Of a stretch of 64,000 nucleotides of DNA, positions 27,822 to 36,699 are shown in pieces. This DNA is from Bythopirellula sp041737835. Lineage in GTDB: Bacteria > Planctomycetota > Planctomycetia > Pirellulales > Lacipirellulaceae. The position numbers and the translations under genes are program-made. The notes under the pieces are model-generated. The model was not told the origin of the DNA. It saw nothing but the letters and a program-made list of their open reading frames with translations, and searched no databases. The number at the start of each line of letters is the position of its first letter. Position 1 is the stretch's first letter. The stretch lies in the NCBI GenBank assembly GCA_041737835.1, contig JBGSQY010000040.1; one strand, given 5' to 3'.

Positions 27822-29327
27822 ATGCGGACCGACACGCTCGCCGCGAGCGTGGTGATTCTGATTGTCGCAACCGTCATTCAGCGCAGCGTCGGCTTTGGCC
27901 GAGGCGTGCTGTTCTGTCGGTGGCTGTCGCCGGAAACGCTCGGCCAATGGGATATGGCGTACAGCTTTTTGCTGCTGTTCGCCCCACTCGCCGTGTTGGG
28001 CATACCCGGTTCTTATGGCCGTTATCTGGAACATTACCGCCAGCGCGGCCAATTGCGCTTGTTCTTAAAACGCACGATGGTTTGGACCGCGGTGTGTAGT
28101 ACTGTTTCGATCTTGATTCTGCTCGGTTTCGCGCCACAGTTTTCCAGCCTCGTCTTTGGCACCGATGGCAGCGTCAGCAGCATTTATGCCATAGCGGCTT
28201 GCTTGGCGGCAGTCATCTTGCATCACACGCTGACTTCGCTGTTAACGGCGCTGCGATTGTTCCGCGTAGTTACGATCATGAATTTCCTGCAGAGCCTGCT
28301 CTTTGCCGGCTTAACACTTGCCTTGCTCACCAAGCATGCCAGCGTGTTGAGCATCGTCGGTGGCTACGGCTTTGCTTGCTTAATAGCGTCACTGTGGGGC
28401 ATCTGGTGGGTCTGGCCGGGACTCAAGTCGGAGGAAGCAACAACGACCCATATTCCGCACCTTGCATTCTGGTCGCGGCTTTTGCGGTTTGCACTGTTTG
28501 TATGGGTCACCAATTTGCTATCGCATTTGTTTGCCGTGGTCGACCGCATGATGGTCCTGCATTGCAGCGGGCTGGATTCTGTCGTTGCCCTCGAACAAGT
28601 CGGCAACTACCACAGCAGCCGGATCGTCCCGCTGTTGCTGGTTTCGTTTGCCGATTTGCTCAGCGGACTGATCATGCCGCATTTGAGCCATGACTGGGAA
28701 TCAGGCCGCCGCGAACAGGTTGGCCGTCAATTGAATCTCGCCGTCAAGCTCTCGTCGCTGGGTATGCACGCCGTGGGTATGGGAGTGCTGCTGCTCTCCG
28801 CATTCATGTTCGACGTCATTTTGCAGGGCAAGTACAACGATGGGTTGGCCGTGCTGCCGTGGACACTCGCAGGCTGTGTGATCTCGGGGACGTATGTCGT
28901 CGCGCAAAACTACTTGTGGTGTGCCGAGCACCCGCGACTCGCCGCCTTGCCATTGGCCATCGGCTTGTTAGTCAACATAATTCTCAATTTTCTGTTCATC
29001 CCCTGGTGGGGTTTACATGGCGCCGTGTTGGCCACGGCCATTTCGACTGTGCTATGCCTAGCCATTATTTTGCTGTTAAGCCAGCGTCACGGCATGAAGC
29101 TCGATCCCGGTACGTGGATCACCTGCGCATTGCCAATCACTTTGGGTTTTGGCAGCTACGTCGCCACCGCGGCATTTGCCTTAGTCACGATTGTTGGTGT
29201 CAGCACCAACTTGATTCTCAACGCCGAGGAACGCGCCCAAATGCACATGTTGTGGGAGATGGCTCTGAGCAAACTGAGATCGATCTTTCCCAAGCTCACC
29301 GCGGCACGCACAACGGAATCACTATGA
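27822..29327 (+). CDS. Wzx-type oligosaccharide flippase
   Basis: About 501 residues from the ATG at 27822; the frame runs back into the deacetylase gene but the upstream part is not family-like, and an in-frame TTG at 27798 is another possible start. Around fourteen hydrophobic helices and the MATE/MOP pattern, including SPETLGQWDMAYSFLLLFAPLAVLGIPGSYGRYL near the N-terminus and VVAQNYLWCAEHPR in helix 11. Such proteins flip undecaprenyl-linked sugar units across the inner membrane. The stop overlaps the start of the following transferase gene (ATGA at 29324-29327), showing tight coupling. Confidence 0.88.
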   Translation: MRTDTLAASVVILIVATVIQRSVGFGRGVLFCRWLSPETLGQWDMAYSFLLLFAPLAVLGIPGSYGRYLEHYRQRGQLRLFLKRTMVWTAVCSTVSILILLGFAPQFSSLVFGTDGSVSSIYAIAACLAAVILHHTLTSLLTALRLFRVVTIMNFLQSLLFAGLTLALLTKHASVLSIVGGYGFACLIASLWGIWWVWPGLKSEEATTTHIPHLAFWSRLLRFALFVWVTNLLSHLFAVVDRMMVLHCSGLDSVVALEQVGNYHSSRIVPLLLVSFADLLSGLIMPHLSHDWESGRREQVGRQLNLAVKLSSLGMHAVGMGVLLLSAFMFDVILQGKYNDGLAVLPWTLAGCVISGTYVVAQNYLWCAEHPRLAALPLAIGLLVNIILNFLFIPWWGLHGAVLATAISTVLCLAIILLLSQRHGMKLDPGTWITCALPITLGFGSYVATAAFALVTIVGVSTNLILNAEERAQMHMLWEMALSKLRSIFPKLTAARTTESL

Positions 29328-30511
29328 AAGCCCAAGAAAATAATCATCCGTTGCGCGTTTTGTTTCTCGTAACCAGCATGCCTGTCGGCGGTGCTGAAAC
29401 GCTGCTCCTCAATCTGGTTCGTGGCCTCAATCGCCAGCAATTCTCTCCCGAAATTGCTTGCCTGAAAGAACGCGGGCCCTTGGGCGAAGAACTCGCACGC
29501 GAAATGCCCGTGTATCACAATTTGATTTCGTGCAAGTTCGACCTCTTGGTGCTGCCCCGTTTGTGGCGGTTGATGCGTAAACAGAAAATTGACGCCGTGG
29601 TCACCGTCGGGGCAGGGGACAAAATGTTTTGGGGACGTCTGGCCGCAAAACTCGCCGGCGTGCCCGTAATCGCCTCCGCGCTGCATAGTACGGGCTGGCC
29701 TGATTCCGTGGGTCGCTTGAATCGTATGCTCACGCCAATTACCGACGCCTTCATCGGTGTGGCGGATGCCCACGGTCAACACTTGGTCGAGAACGAACAT
29801 TTCCCCGCTGAGAAAGTTCAGATCATTTACAACGGCATCGACACCACACGATTTTGTTCGGGTGACAAGTCACAAGCCCGGCATGATCTCGGTCTGGCCG
29901 CCGATGCTAAAGTCGTCGCCATTCTGGCGGCGTTGCGTCCCGAAAAGAATCACGCGATGTTTCTCTCTGGTGCGGCCGAAATCCTTCGCCGGGAGCCTCG
30001 TGCAAGATTTCTAATCATCGGCGACGGCCCACTGCGCGGCGAATTGGAACACCTCGCTCAACAGTGGGGCGTGGCTGACGTAACGGAATTCCTTGGCTCA
30101 CGTCACGACGTCGAGCACGTGCTGCAGGCCGTCGATGTGTTGGCCCTCACGTCGCATAATGAAGCCAGCCCTGTTTCTATTCTCGAAGGACTCAGTTGTG
30201 GCGTTCCTTGCGTGGCCAGCAACGTCGGCTCGGTGAGTGAAACGGTGATCGACAATATAACCGGCAAATTGTTTCCCGAAGGCAATCAAACGGCCTATGT
30301 CAACGCGGTTCTCGAATTGTTGGAGAACGAAACTTTACGCGCAAAAATGGGCGCCGCGGGACGGCAATTAGTGATCCAGGATCGTTCGCTCGATGCGATG
30401 GTGCACGGCTACGAATCGTTGCTCACACGAATTTATTCACTTAAGACCAAGCAATCCGTCGCACCGGCAGCAAGTTCCAACCGCAAAGCCGCCTCCGCTG
30501 GATTGAGGTAG
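29324..30511 (+). CDS. GT4-family glycosyltransferase
   Basis: A 395-residue cytoplasmic retaining transferase. The start at 29324 overlaps the flippase stop; the frame is open far upstream but that part is inside the flippase gene. Motifs: N-terminal acceptor-site loop MPVGGAETLLLNLV, the linker region VQIIYNGIDTTRF, nucleotide-sugar site with LRPEKNHAMFL and IIGDGPLRGELE, and the E-x7-E motif EASPVSILEGLSCGVPCVAS. It probably adds one sugar to the lipid-linked repeat unit. Last gene of the rightward polysaccharide arm; sugar unknown. Confidence 0.93.
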   Translation: MKAQENNHPLRVLFLVTSMPVGGAETLLLNLVRGLNRQQFSPEIACLKERGPLGEELAREMPVYHNLISCKFDLLVLPRLWRLMRKQKIDAVVTVGAGDKMFWGRLAAKLAGVPVIASALHSTGWPDSVGRLNRMLTPITDAFIGVADAHGQHLVENEHFPAEKVQIIYNGIDTTRFCSGDKSQARHDLGLAADAKVVAILAALRPEKNHAMFLSGAAEILRREPRARFLIIGDGPLRGELEHLAQQWGVADVTEFLGSRHDVEHVLQAVDVLALTSHNEASPVSILEGLSCGVPCVASNVGSVSETVIDNITGKLFPEGNQTAYVNAVLELLENETLRAKMGAAGRQLVIQDRSLDAMVHGYESLLTRIYSLKTKQSVAPAASSNRKAASAGLR

Positions 30512-30660
30512 ACGTGGCTCTCTTCCGTCAGGGCTAACGGCTGGATAGGATAGAGAGTTTAGGGCAAAACGGAAATCCATCACAAACACTTCCAGCAAAG
30601 CCCCACCCACTTGTTCAGGCTCGTTTGATTGCCAACCGAACCAAAGTTCACACCTAGCGC
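30512..30660. other. Gap after the polysaccharide genes
   Basis: 149 bp without a gene. A short stem CCGT / ACGG (30525-30528 and 30537-30540) surrounds AGGGCTA and could be a weak or decayed repeat; no terminator with a U tract was seen. Confidence 0.3.
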
Positions 30661-31263
30661 ATGATTACCGAGACCCTGCTAACTTGGACCGCCCGCATTA
30701 TCAGCGGGGTCAGCGTGCGCTGGGTCGATTCGCAACCCGACACCTGCCAGCGGGTCTACTTCGCCAACCACACGAGCCATCTCGACGTCGTGTTGGTTTG
30801 GTCGGCACTTCCGTCCGACGTGAGGCATCTCACACGACCGATTGCCGCAAAGGATTATTGGGATCGCGGCGTACTGCGGCCTTATTTGGCCAAAGTGTTC
30901 AACGCGATGCTCATCGACCGCACCGAAATTAAGGTCCACCATAGCCCGGTCGACATGATGCTCCGTGAAATCGGCAACACGCATTCACTGATTCTGTTTC
31001 CCGAGGGGGGACGCAGCCCAGGGGAAGAAGTCGGCGAATTCAAAAGCGGCTTGTACTATCTGGCCAAGAAACGGCCTGATTTGGAATTGATTCCCGTTCA
31101 CATCAACAACATGAATCGCATCTTGCCCCGCGGCGAATTTCTCCCCGTGCCGCTATTGTCGTCGCTGACTTTCGGCCCTCCTATGTGGCTCGAAGCCGGC
31201 GAACCAAAGATGGATTTTTTGAATCGCGCCCGTATGGCCGTACTGAATTTGAGGAATTCTTGA
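30661..31263 (+). CDS. plsC: 1-acyl-sn-glycerol-3-phosphate acyltransferase
   Basis: A 200-residue PlsC-type enzyme that acylates lysophosphatidate in the inner membrane. The catalytic NHTSHLD (H-x4-D) and the substrate-binding FPEGGRSPGE are present, with a hydrophobic start (LLTWTARIISGVSV). It is shorter than many PlsC proteins (about 240) but all core motifs are there. The next gene, a phosphatidate cytidylyltransferase, starts two bases after the stop, so the two successive steps of phospholipid synthesis are co-transcribed. Could also be a related lysophospholipid acyltransferase; motif reading cannot separate these. Confidence 0.85.
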   Translation: MITETLLTWTARIISGVSVRWVDSQPDTCQRVYFANHTSHLDVVLVWSALPSDVRHLTRPIAAKDYWDRGVLRPYLAKVFNAMLIDRTEIKVHHSPVDMMLREIGNTHSLILFPEGGRSPGEEVGEFKSGLYYLAKKRPDLELIPVHINNMNRILPRGEFLPVPLLSSLTFGPPMWLEAGEPKMDFLNRARMAVLNLRNS

Positions 31264-31265
31264 TC

Positions 31266-32210
31266 ATGCAAAACTGGGGATTGATCGGCACTGTTTTGCT
31301 GCTCTTGATCGGAGCCACATTTGGTGGGCAATGGCTGAAGCGCCAGACTACGCTCGGCTTGGATCAAAAGGCCGTTGATTCTTTCAACAGCCGCATCCAA
31401 GTCTGGTGGTTCTTCTCGATCGTCCTGGGAATCGCCTTTTTCCATCCCACGACAACTGTCGTGCTGTTCGGCCTGCTGTCATTTTGGGCCTTGCGAGAAT
31501 ACATCACCCTGACTCCCACGAGCATTGGTGACCACCGCGCTCTGTTTTGGGTCTTCTGCTTCTTTACGCCGATGCAGTTCATTCTCGTGGGACTTAACCT
31601 GTACGGCTTTTACAGCATTTTGATCCCCGTCTACGCGTTCTTGTTTCTTTCCACACGCGTGGCCATCTCGGGAGATTTCCACCGCTTTTTAGAGCGTGTT
31701 GCCAAGATCCAGTTTGGTCTGCTGGTGTGCGTTTACTGCTTGAGCTTCGCACCGGCACTGTTGTTCATGAAACTCGAACAGGCCGACACCGACGCGTCGG
31801 TCAACGCGCGGCTTCTGTTCTTTTTCATCACGATGGTGCTTTTCTCCGAACTCGCCCAATTCCTATGCAGCCGCTCGTTCGGCAAGCACATCATTGCCGA
31901 AACAATCGACGAATCGCGCACCTGGGAAGGTCTGCTGGGCGGGGCAGGGGCCACGGCCGTGTTGGGAATCATTCTCTACTGGGCAACGCCGTTCGAGTAT
32001 TTCTGGCAGGTGATGATCATGTCGGTGCTGGTCGCGTTTATGGCCTCAGCGGGAGCACTCACTATGGCCGCCATAAAACGCGATCGCGGCGAAGTCCGCT
32101 CAGGAACGCTCATCGAAGGACACGGCGGAGTATTGAGCCGCATCGACGCGATCTGCTTTGCGGCTCCCGTGTTTTATCACGTCACGAAGTACTTATTCGA
32201 AATTGAGTGA
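31266..32210 (+). CDS. cdsA: Phosphatidate cytidylyltransferase
   Basis: A 314-residue membrane enzyme with about eight helices that makes CDP-diacylglycerol from phosphatidate and CTP. The start is the ATG at 31266; earlier in-frame sequence lies in plsC. The conserved parts are FGKHIIAETIDESRTWEG and the C-terminal signature region IKRDRGEVRSGTLIEGHGGVLSRID, which keeps the G-H-G-G-x-L-x-R-x-D core. In the usual signature Lys-Asp precedes the flexible loop; here it is Arg-Ser, a mild divergence. It completes the plsC-cdsA pair. Function is well supported by context. Confidence 0.88.
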   Translation: MQNWGLIGTVLLLLIGATFGGQWLKRQTTLGLDQKAVDSFNSRIQVWWFFSIVLGIAFFHPTTTVVLFGLLSFWALREYITLTPTSIGDHRALFWVFCFFTPMQFILVGLNLYGFYSILIPVYAFLFLSTRVAISGDFHRFLERVAKIQFGLLVCVYCLSFAPALLFMKLEQADTDASVNARLLFFFITMVLFSELAQFLCSRSFGKHIIAETIDESRTWEGLLGGAGATAVLGIILYWATPFEYFWQVMIMSVLVAFMASAGALTMAAIKRDRGEVRSGTLIEGHGGVLSRIDAICFAAPVFYHVTKYLFEIE

Positions 32211-32220
32211 TAAGCAGTTC

Positions 32221-33291
32221 TCATGGCAATTGCACGACTTCTCCGTCGGCCATCGCAGAGAGCGATTCCAGAATGCTCTGCTCCGTATCTTCGTTAAGAA
32301 AATGGACGGAACCATCGGCAAAAACTGCATTGGCGCCATTACCATGTAAGCTGCCTGCGCACGCGTACGTCCGTAACTGGGCCGGGTTGGGATCCATGAT
32401 CACCCCTGGCCATGTTGTCCAGTTAATCGGATAGGCGCCAACGTCGATCCCCACCATCACCCAGCCTCGGTAGGCCCAAGCCGATGCCATGCCATTGTGG
32501 ATCGTACGAGTTCTTTCGGCGAAGGCCAGTGTTTGCGATAGTCCATCTAAAACATTCTTGTCACGGAACTCCGTGTTTTCACCAAACATTCGCCATGTTC
32601 GCTCGGGCTGTTGTTGCCAATCTTTGCATTCATATCCCGGGGCAGTACTAAAATCGTAATTCGACTTCGCCCCACCAAAACCATTGGCCGCGGCATAAAG
32701 TCCTACTTCTGGGACAAAAATATCCCCCATATCGGAGGGACACAAGAAGATTTCAAGCACCTGTGTTGATAACTTGGCGTTGCCGCTCGTCACGGGATCG
32801 CCAACTAAATGACCTAGAGAATCTGTTGGGGAACAACAAGAATTATTGCCAACCATCACATTGGAACCAGCATGCTTTTGATCGAATTGATCATAGATTG
32901 TTTGCTGTTCTAGGTAAGGAAGCAAAAACACCAAGCCGTTCCAATTGCGAATCTCTTTTGATCCTCTAAATTCCGGGTATCGGCACCAGCCGTAGTCGGC
33001 ACCCGCAAACGGAAATTTTTGATGGGCCGCGTGGTAGTTATGCAGCGCCAAACCTAATTGCTTCATGTTGTTCGTACACTGCATACGTCGCGCCGCTTCA
33101 CGAGCCGCTTGGACCGCAGGCAATAGTAGCGCGATGAGCACGCCGATAATCGCAATCACTACCAGTAGCTCTACCAGCGTAAATCCCGATGTGCGACGGA
33201 AAGATGGAGACGACGAAGGTTTCAAGGTTGCTAATCCAGAGGAAGTGCGACAACATCCTCTAGAATAGTCTTCCCAGGCGGCGCATCCCAC
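32221..33291 (-). CDS. DUF1559 protein with type IV pilin-like N-terminus
   Basis: A 356-residue protein of a family hugely expanded in planctomycetes. The prepilin-like signal GFTLVELLVVIAIIGVLIAL begins at Gly36 with the mature Phe37 and the key Glu41, followed by the typical LLPAVQAAREAARR. The C-terminus carries the H-x9-DG signature (HGNGANAVFADG). The start is uncertain: a GTG at 33291, only 4 bases after the MFS stop, gives a 35-residue leader; a TTG at 33225 gives a shorter, more usual leader. Family function is unknown, probably a secreted pseudopilin-like surface protein. It sits directly behind an MFS gene on the same strand. Confidence 0.92.
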   Translation of the reverse strand: MGCAAWEDYSRGCCRTSSGLATLKPSSSPSFRRTSGFTLVELLVVIAIIGVLIALLLPAVQAAREAARRMQCTNNMKQLGLALHNYHAAHQKFPFAGADYGWCRYPEFRGSKEIRNWNGLVFLLPYLEQQTIYDQFDQKHAGSNVMVGNNSCCSPTDSLGHLVGDPVTSGNAKLSTQVLEIFLCPSDMGDIFVPEVGLYAAANGFGGAKSNYDFSTAPGYECKDWQQQPERTWRMFGENTEFRDKNVLDGLSQTLAFAERTRTIHNGMASAWAYRGWVMVGIDVGAYPINWTTWPGVIMDPNPAQLRTYACAGSLHGNGANAVFADGSVHFLNEDTEQSILESLSAMADGEVVQLP

Positions 33292-33295
33292 CTAC

Positions 33296-34552
33296 TCAGT
33301 CGGGTTTAGCCCCCTGATTTTCCTGGTTATGTACCGCCAAACCGGTACAAACGATCCCAGAAACCGCCAAAACGCCCGCCGTTAGCAGAAACGCTGTGTT
33401 AATGCCCCAGTGCGTAACGGCAAATTCAGCAGAGCGCGGGCCGATGGTCGCCACGGTCCAGGCCCCCCCCATCATCAGGCTGGAAGCCAAATTCGCCCGA
33501 TGCGGCAACAAATGCTGCGCGAGCGCAATCGAAATCGGAATCATCGCCGAGAAACCAACCCCCGCCATGGCCGCGCAAACGTAAGCCAACTTCACGGGCA
33601 TTAATGGCAGCAAAGCCACCACCGGGGAGAAGACCAACGGCACGAGAATCATCGGCATCCGTTCGCGGTTGGCGTGCACAAACCGTCCAGCGAAAATGCC
33701 ACCCATCGCCATGCCCAAAATCATCGCAGCATTGAGATTTCCCACCGTAGGTGCCGCGGATTTGGCAACGTGTTCCAAGCTCCAATTCGTGTGCTCCGCC
33801 GCGACGTTATCCTGAGCCCATCGCACGAACAAATAAACCAATGCCGTGTTCACGCAATACCGCAGTGCCGACGACACATACAAATACCACACGCTCTTCC
33901 AATTGTTCTTGATGACGCTCAGATCGAGCGATTGCTTGGAATGAATCTGCACGGCCGGCAGCAAGGATTGGCAACGATAGACAAAAATTGCCAAGAGGAT
34001 CGCTGGCAGCGCAATATAAGGCAGCGTCTCGAATCCGTAGCTCGTGGATAGCCAGCGAGGAAAGATCATCGCACCGACCACGCCACCCACCATGCCAGCG
34101 ACGAAGTGTATGCTTGCCGCCGAATTGCGGCGGTGCTTATACATCTGTGCGACGGTCGTCGCCGCGATGGGATGAAACACGCCGTTGCCAATCATGCCGG
34201 CGATATAAGCCAGTCCCAACAGGGTGCTAGTTTCGGTAAAACCGATCGCCGCAAATCCAAATCCGGCTAGCAAGATCCCCACCACGGTCATGATCCGCGT
34301 GCGGAATCGGTCGCTCATCACGGCACAAAGCGGCTGGGCAAGTCCCGAAGTCAACGACCCCAAGCCGATCAGCCACGCTGATTGTTCAGGAGTGAGGCCC
34401 GCCCGAACTTCGATCAAGCCTAAGCTTGCGGGCAGCAGCGTCGACAACGCATCGATGAAGAAATGCCCCAGCGACAAGGCTAAGAACGCGAGGCCGATGC
34501 CGCTCGCAAATTCGCGTTTCGAGTCAGCTTCGAGCAGGACACCTTGGCTCAT
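33296..34552 (-). CDS. MFS transporter, fosmidomycin-resistance (Fsr)-like
   Basis: A 418-residue membrane protein with twelve predicted helices. The N-terminal LSLGHFFIDALSTLLPASLG and the fourth-helix GNGVFHPIAATTVAQM strongly recall the Fsr/fosmidomycin efflux subgroup of the major facilitator superfamily. The loop between helices 2 and 3 has CAVMSDRFRTRIM, the MFS motif A. Likely an inner-membrane drug or metabolite exporter, driven by protons. Substrate unknown. It is followed after only 4 bases by the DUF1559 gene on the same strand. Confidence 0.88.
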   Translation of the reverse strand: MSQGVLLEADSKREFASGIGLAFLALSLGHFFIDALSTLLPASLGLIEVRAGLTPEQSAWLIGLGSLTSGLAQPLCAVMSDRFRTRIMTVVGILLAGFGFAAIGFTETSTLLGLAYIAGMIGNGVFHPIAATTVAQMYKHRRNSAASIHFVAGMVGGVVGAMIFPRWLSTSYGFETLPYIALPAILLAIFVYRCQSLLPAVQIHSKQSLDLSVIKNNWKSVWYLYVSSALRYCVNTALVYLFVRWAQDNVAAEHTNWSLEHVAKSAAPTVGNLNAAMILGMAMGGIFAGRFVHANRERMPMILVPLVFSPVVALLPLMPVKLAYVCAAMAGVGFSAMIPISIALAQHLLPHRANLASSLMMGGAWTVATIGPRSAEFAVTHWGINTAFLLTAGVLAVSGIVCTGLAVHNQENQGAKPD

Positions 34553-34738
34553 GGAAAGATCGTCGATGGAAATTCAAGAAGGTGGGAAGATGGGCAGGAA
34601 TTCGCCACAGCTGTCCGCTAGGACAGGACCATGGTGCCGTCCCGAAGGACATGACCAATCCTACCGGCCGCCTTCCTCACGGACCACACCAATCAGCATG
34701 AAGTTCGCGCTTAGAAAAGGCAATTCCACGGCTAACAG
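34553..34738. other. Gap between MFS and lactonase genes
   Basis: 186 bp without a gene. It contains a perfect hairpin CTGTCC-GCTA-GGACAG at 34611-34626, without a U tract. It may hold the promoter of the MFS gene, but no clear -35/-10 pair was found. Confidence 0.35.
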
Positions 34739-35764
34739 CTATTCCAATCGCCAAGCCGCGGCACGAGTTTTGGTCTGAATGCGGCACAAATACATATCCG
34801 CCGTGATGTACAACACCGAGCCATCGTCTCCCCAAGCACAATTGGCGGTCGCCACGCCGGTGTTAATACGCCCCAAAAGTTTTCCTGCCGGCGTAATGAC
34901 GTGAATCCCACCGGGGCCGGTCGCAAACAGATTCCCCTTGGCATCGACTTTCAAGCCATCGGTTGAACCCTTGAGTCCTTTTTTGGCCAGCGGCAAGGCA
35001 TCGTAAAAAATTCGGCTATTCGAAACGGCGCCATCTTCGGCGATATCAAACGCCCGAATGATCGGCGCGCTGCCGTCACTTTGCGCGACATACAAAATTT
35101 TCTCATCCGGTGAAAACGCGATGCCGTTCGGCCGCGTCATATTCTTGCTCACGAGTGTCACTTCGCCGTTGGGGCGAATACAAAACACGCCACAGAAGCC
35201 GTATTCCTGATGTTCATCTTTCTCGCGGTTCGGCAAGCCATACGGCGGATCAGTAAAATAGATATCGCCCGTCGAACGAACCACAACATCGTTGGGGCTA
35301 TTGAAGCGCTTGCCGTCATAGCTATCGGCAAGCGTTACTTTGCCTTCTCCAAATGCCATCGACGACACCCGGCGGTCGCCATGTTCGCAGGAAATCAATT
35401 GCCCCTTGCCGCCGAGCGTCAAACCGTTGCTCCCTGGCTCGTCACTGTAACGCCCGATGCCCGTATAGCCGGAGGGTTTGAGGAATTCGCTGATTCCTTT
35501 GCCTTCTTGCCATTTGAAAACCGTATTTTTCGGCACGTCGGAGAACAACAGGTATCCCCCATCGCGTGGCACCCACACCGGCCCTTCCGACCACTCAAAA
35601 CCCATCGCCAGCACTTCGATCTTCGCATCAGGATCAACGAGTTCACTGAGCGCAGGATCATCCTGCACCACCTCGCCGATAGTCGGAAAATTGCTCATGT
35701 TCTGGGCCCAACCAACCTGAACGCCAAGCGCCAACAGCGCAGCGAATAACACCACGGATTTCAT
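34739..35764 (-). CDS. Secreted SMP-30/gluconolactonase-like protein
   Basis: A 341-residue protein from the ATG at 35764 (GGGAG six bases upstream), with signal peptide cleaved near GWAQ. It has the six-bladed propeller marks of the SGL/SMP-30 family: metal Glu in MGFEWSEGPVWV, Asn in FNSPNDVVV, Asn in RPNGIAFSPDEKILYVA and Asp in STDGLKVDAKGN. These four residues bind the divalent metal. Family members hydrolyse sugar lactones such as gluconolactone; secreted planctomycete versions are common among sugar-oxidation genes. Stand-alone gene in this window. Substrate inferred only. Confidence 0.88.
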   Translation of the reverse strand: MKSVVLFAALLALGVQVGWAQNMSNFPTIGEVVQDDPALSELVDPDAKIEVLAMGFEWSEGPVWVPRDGGYLLFSDVPKNTVFKWQEGKGISEFLKPSGYTGIGRYSDEPGSNGLTLGGKGQLISCEHGDRRVSSMAFGEGKVTLADSYDGKRFNSPNDVVVRSTGDIYFTDPPYGLPNREKDEHQEYGFCGVFCIRPNGEVTLVSKNMTRPNGIAFSPDEKILYVAQSDGSAPIIRAFDIAEDGAVSNSRIFYDALPLAKKGLKGSTDGLKVDAKGNLFATGPGGIHVITPAGKLLGRINTGVATANCAWGDDGSVLYITADMYLCRIQTKTRAAAWRLE

Positions 35765-35915
35765 CAAATCTCCCTCACACAAACGAGAAGCAAAGCACGT
35801 GCCACACTAGAATACTCTCTAAAGTGTATAAACGCGAGACGTAGGGCTTGCCCTTACCAATAGGTCAGCACAAATTGAGTTTTAAGACAAAAATCTTTAA
35901 TTCGGGAAACCTATC

Positions 35916-36620
35916 ATGATCCAATCCCTCTCGGTTTCACTCGCTATTTTCTGCATCGCATCCACGCTCGCACACGGCGAAGAATCTGGCGAAAAATTCA
36001 CAGCAACGATCACTAAGGAAGTCGCCGCTCCCTACCTCGTAGTGACCCCCGAAGGTTATAGCAAAAAGAAAACTTATCCGTTGTTAATCTTTCTGCACGG
36101 ACGTGGTGAAAGCGGAGACGATCTTGAGAAAGTCGCGATTCACGGCCCTTATAAGACCGTTGCTGACTTGAAGCTGCCATTCATCATCGTTGCGCCTCAA
36201 ACACCCATTGATGAACGTTGGGATGTCGACATGCTCTCAGCCCTTGTCGACCACGTGCTCGGGGAATTACCCGTCGACGAAGATCGTGTCTATCTCACGG
36301 GTCTCAGCTTGGGAGGATTCGCTACTTGGGATCTCGCCATACGCCGGCCGGAAGTCTTCGCCGCGATTGCTCCAGTTTGTGGCCATGGCAAACCTTCGCA
36401 AGCCGCCAAGATTAAAGATATTCCCGTTTGGGCTTTTCACGGTGCGCTCGATCCCGTGGTCTCGCTTGCGGGAATGACCGATATGATCAACGCACTTTAT
36501 GCCGTGGATAACGACGCACGCTTCACAGTCTATCCTAATGCCGGCCACGACAGTTGGACCGAAACTTACAAGAATCCCAAACTCTATAAATGGCTCCTAA
36601 GCCACAGTAAATCAAAATAG
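35916..36620 (+). CDS. Secreted alpha/beta hydrolase (dienelactone hydrolase/peptidase-like)
   Basis: A 234-residue protein with signal peptide (cleavage near AHGEE). The hydrolase fold is read from LIFLHGRGESGDD (oxyanion loop), the nucleophile elbow GLSLGG with Ser131, IPVWAFHGALDPVV with the likely catalytic Asp, and AGHDSW with the catalytic His. It resembles 'predicted peptidase' and phospholipase/carboxylesterase members of the prolyl oligopeptidase/dienelactone hydrolase group. Probably a periplasmic or extracellular esterase. It converges on rho with 79 bp between the stops. Substrate not known. Confidence 0.85.
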   Translation: MIQSLSVSLAIFCIASTLAHGEESGEKFTATITKEVAAPYLVVTPEGYSKKKTYPLLIFLHGRGESGDDLEKVAIHGPYKTVADLKLPFIIVAPQTPIDERWDVDMLSALVDHVLGELPVDEDRVYLTGLSLGGFATWDLAIRRPEVFAAIAPVCGHGKPSQAAKIKDIPVWAFHGALDPVVSLAGMTDMINALYAVDNDARFTVYPNAGHDSWTETYKNPKLYKWLLSHSKSK

Positions 36621-36699
36621 GGAATGGTGGTTGAATACCCAAAGCCGCTACTTGAGGTCTGTTGTTTTATAATTCAACCTGCGCTTTTGGAAATGCTGC

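Noticed and set aside
28859..29323. Upstream extension of the GT4 transferase
   Set aside because: The extension is inside the flippase gene in another frame; the true start is the ATGA overlap at 29324, where the family N-terminus begins.
34611..34626. Hairpin near the MFS gene as a REP element
   Set aside because: Stem of 6 bp without any similarity to the other palindromes in the window; too little to call.
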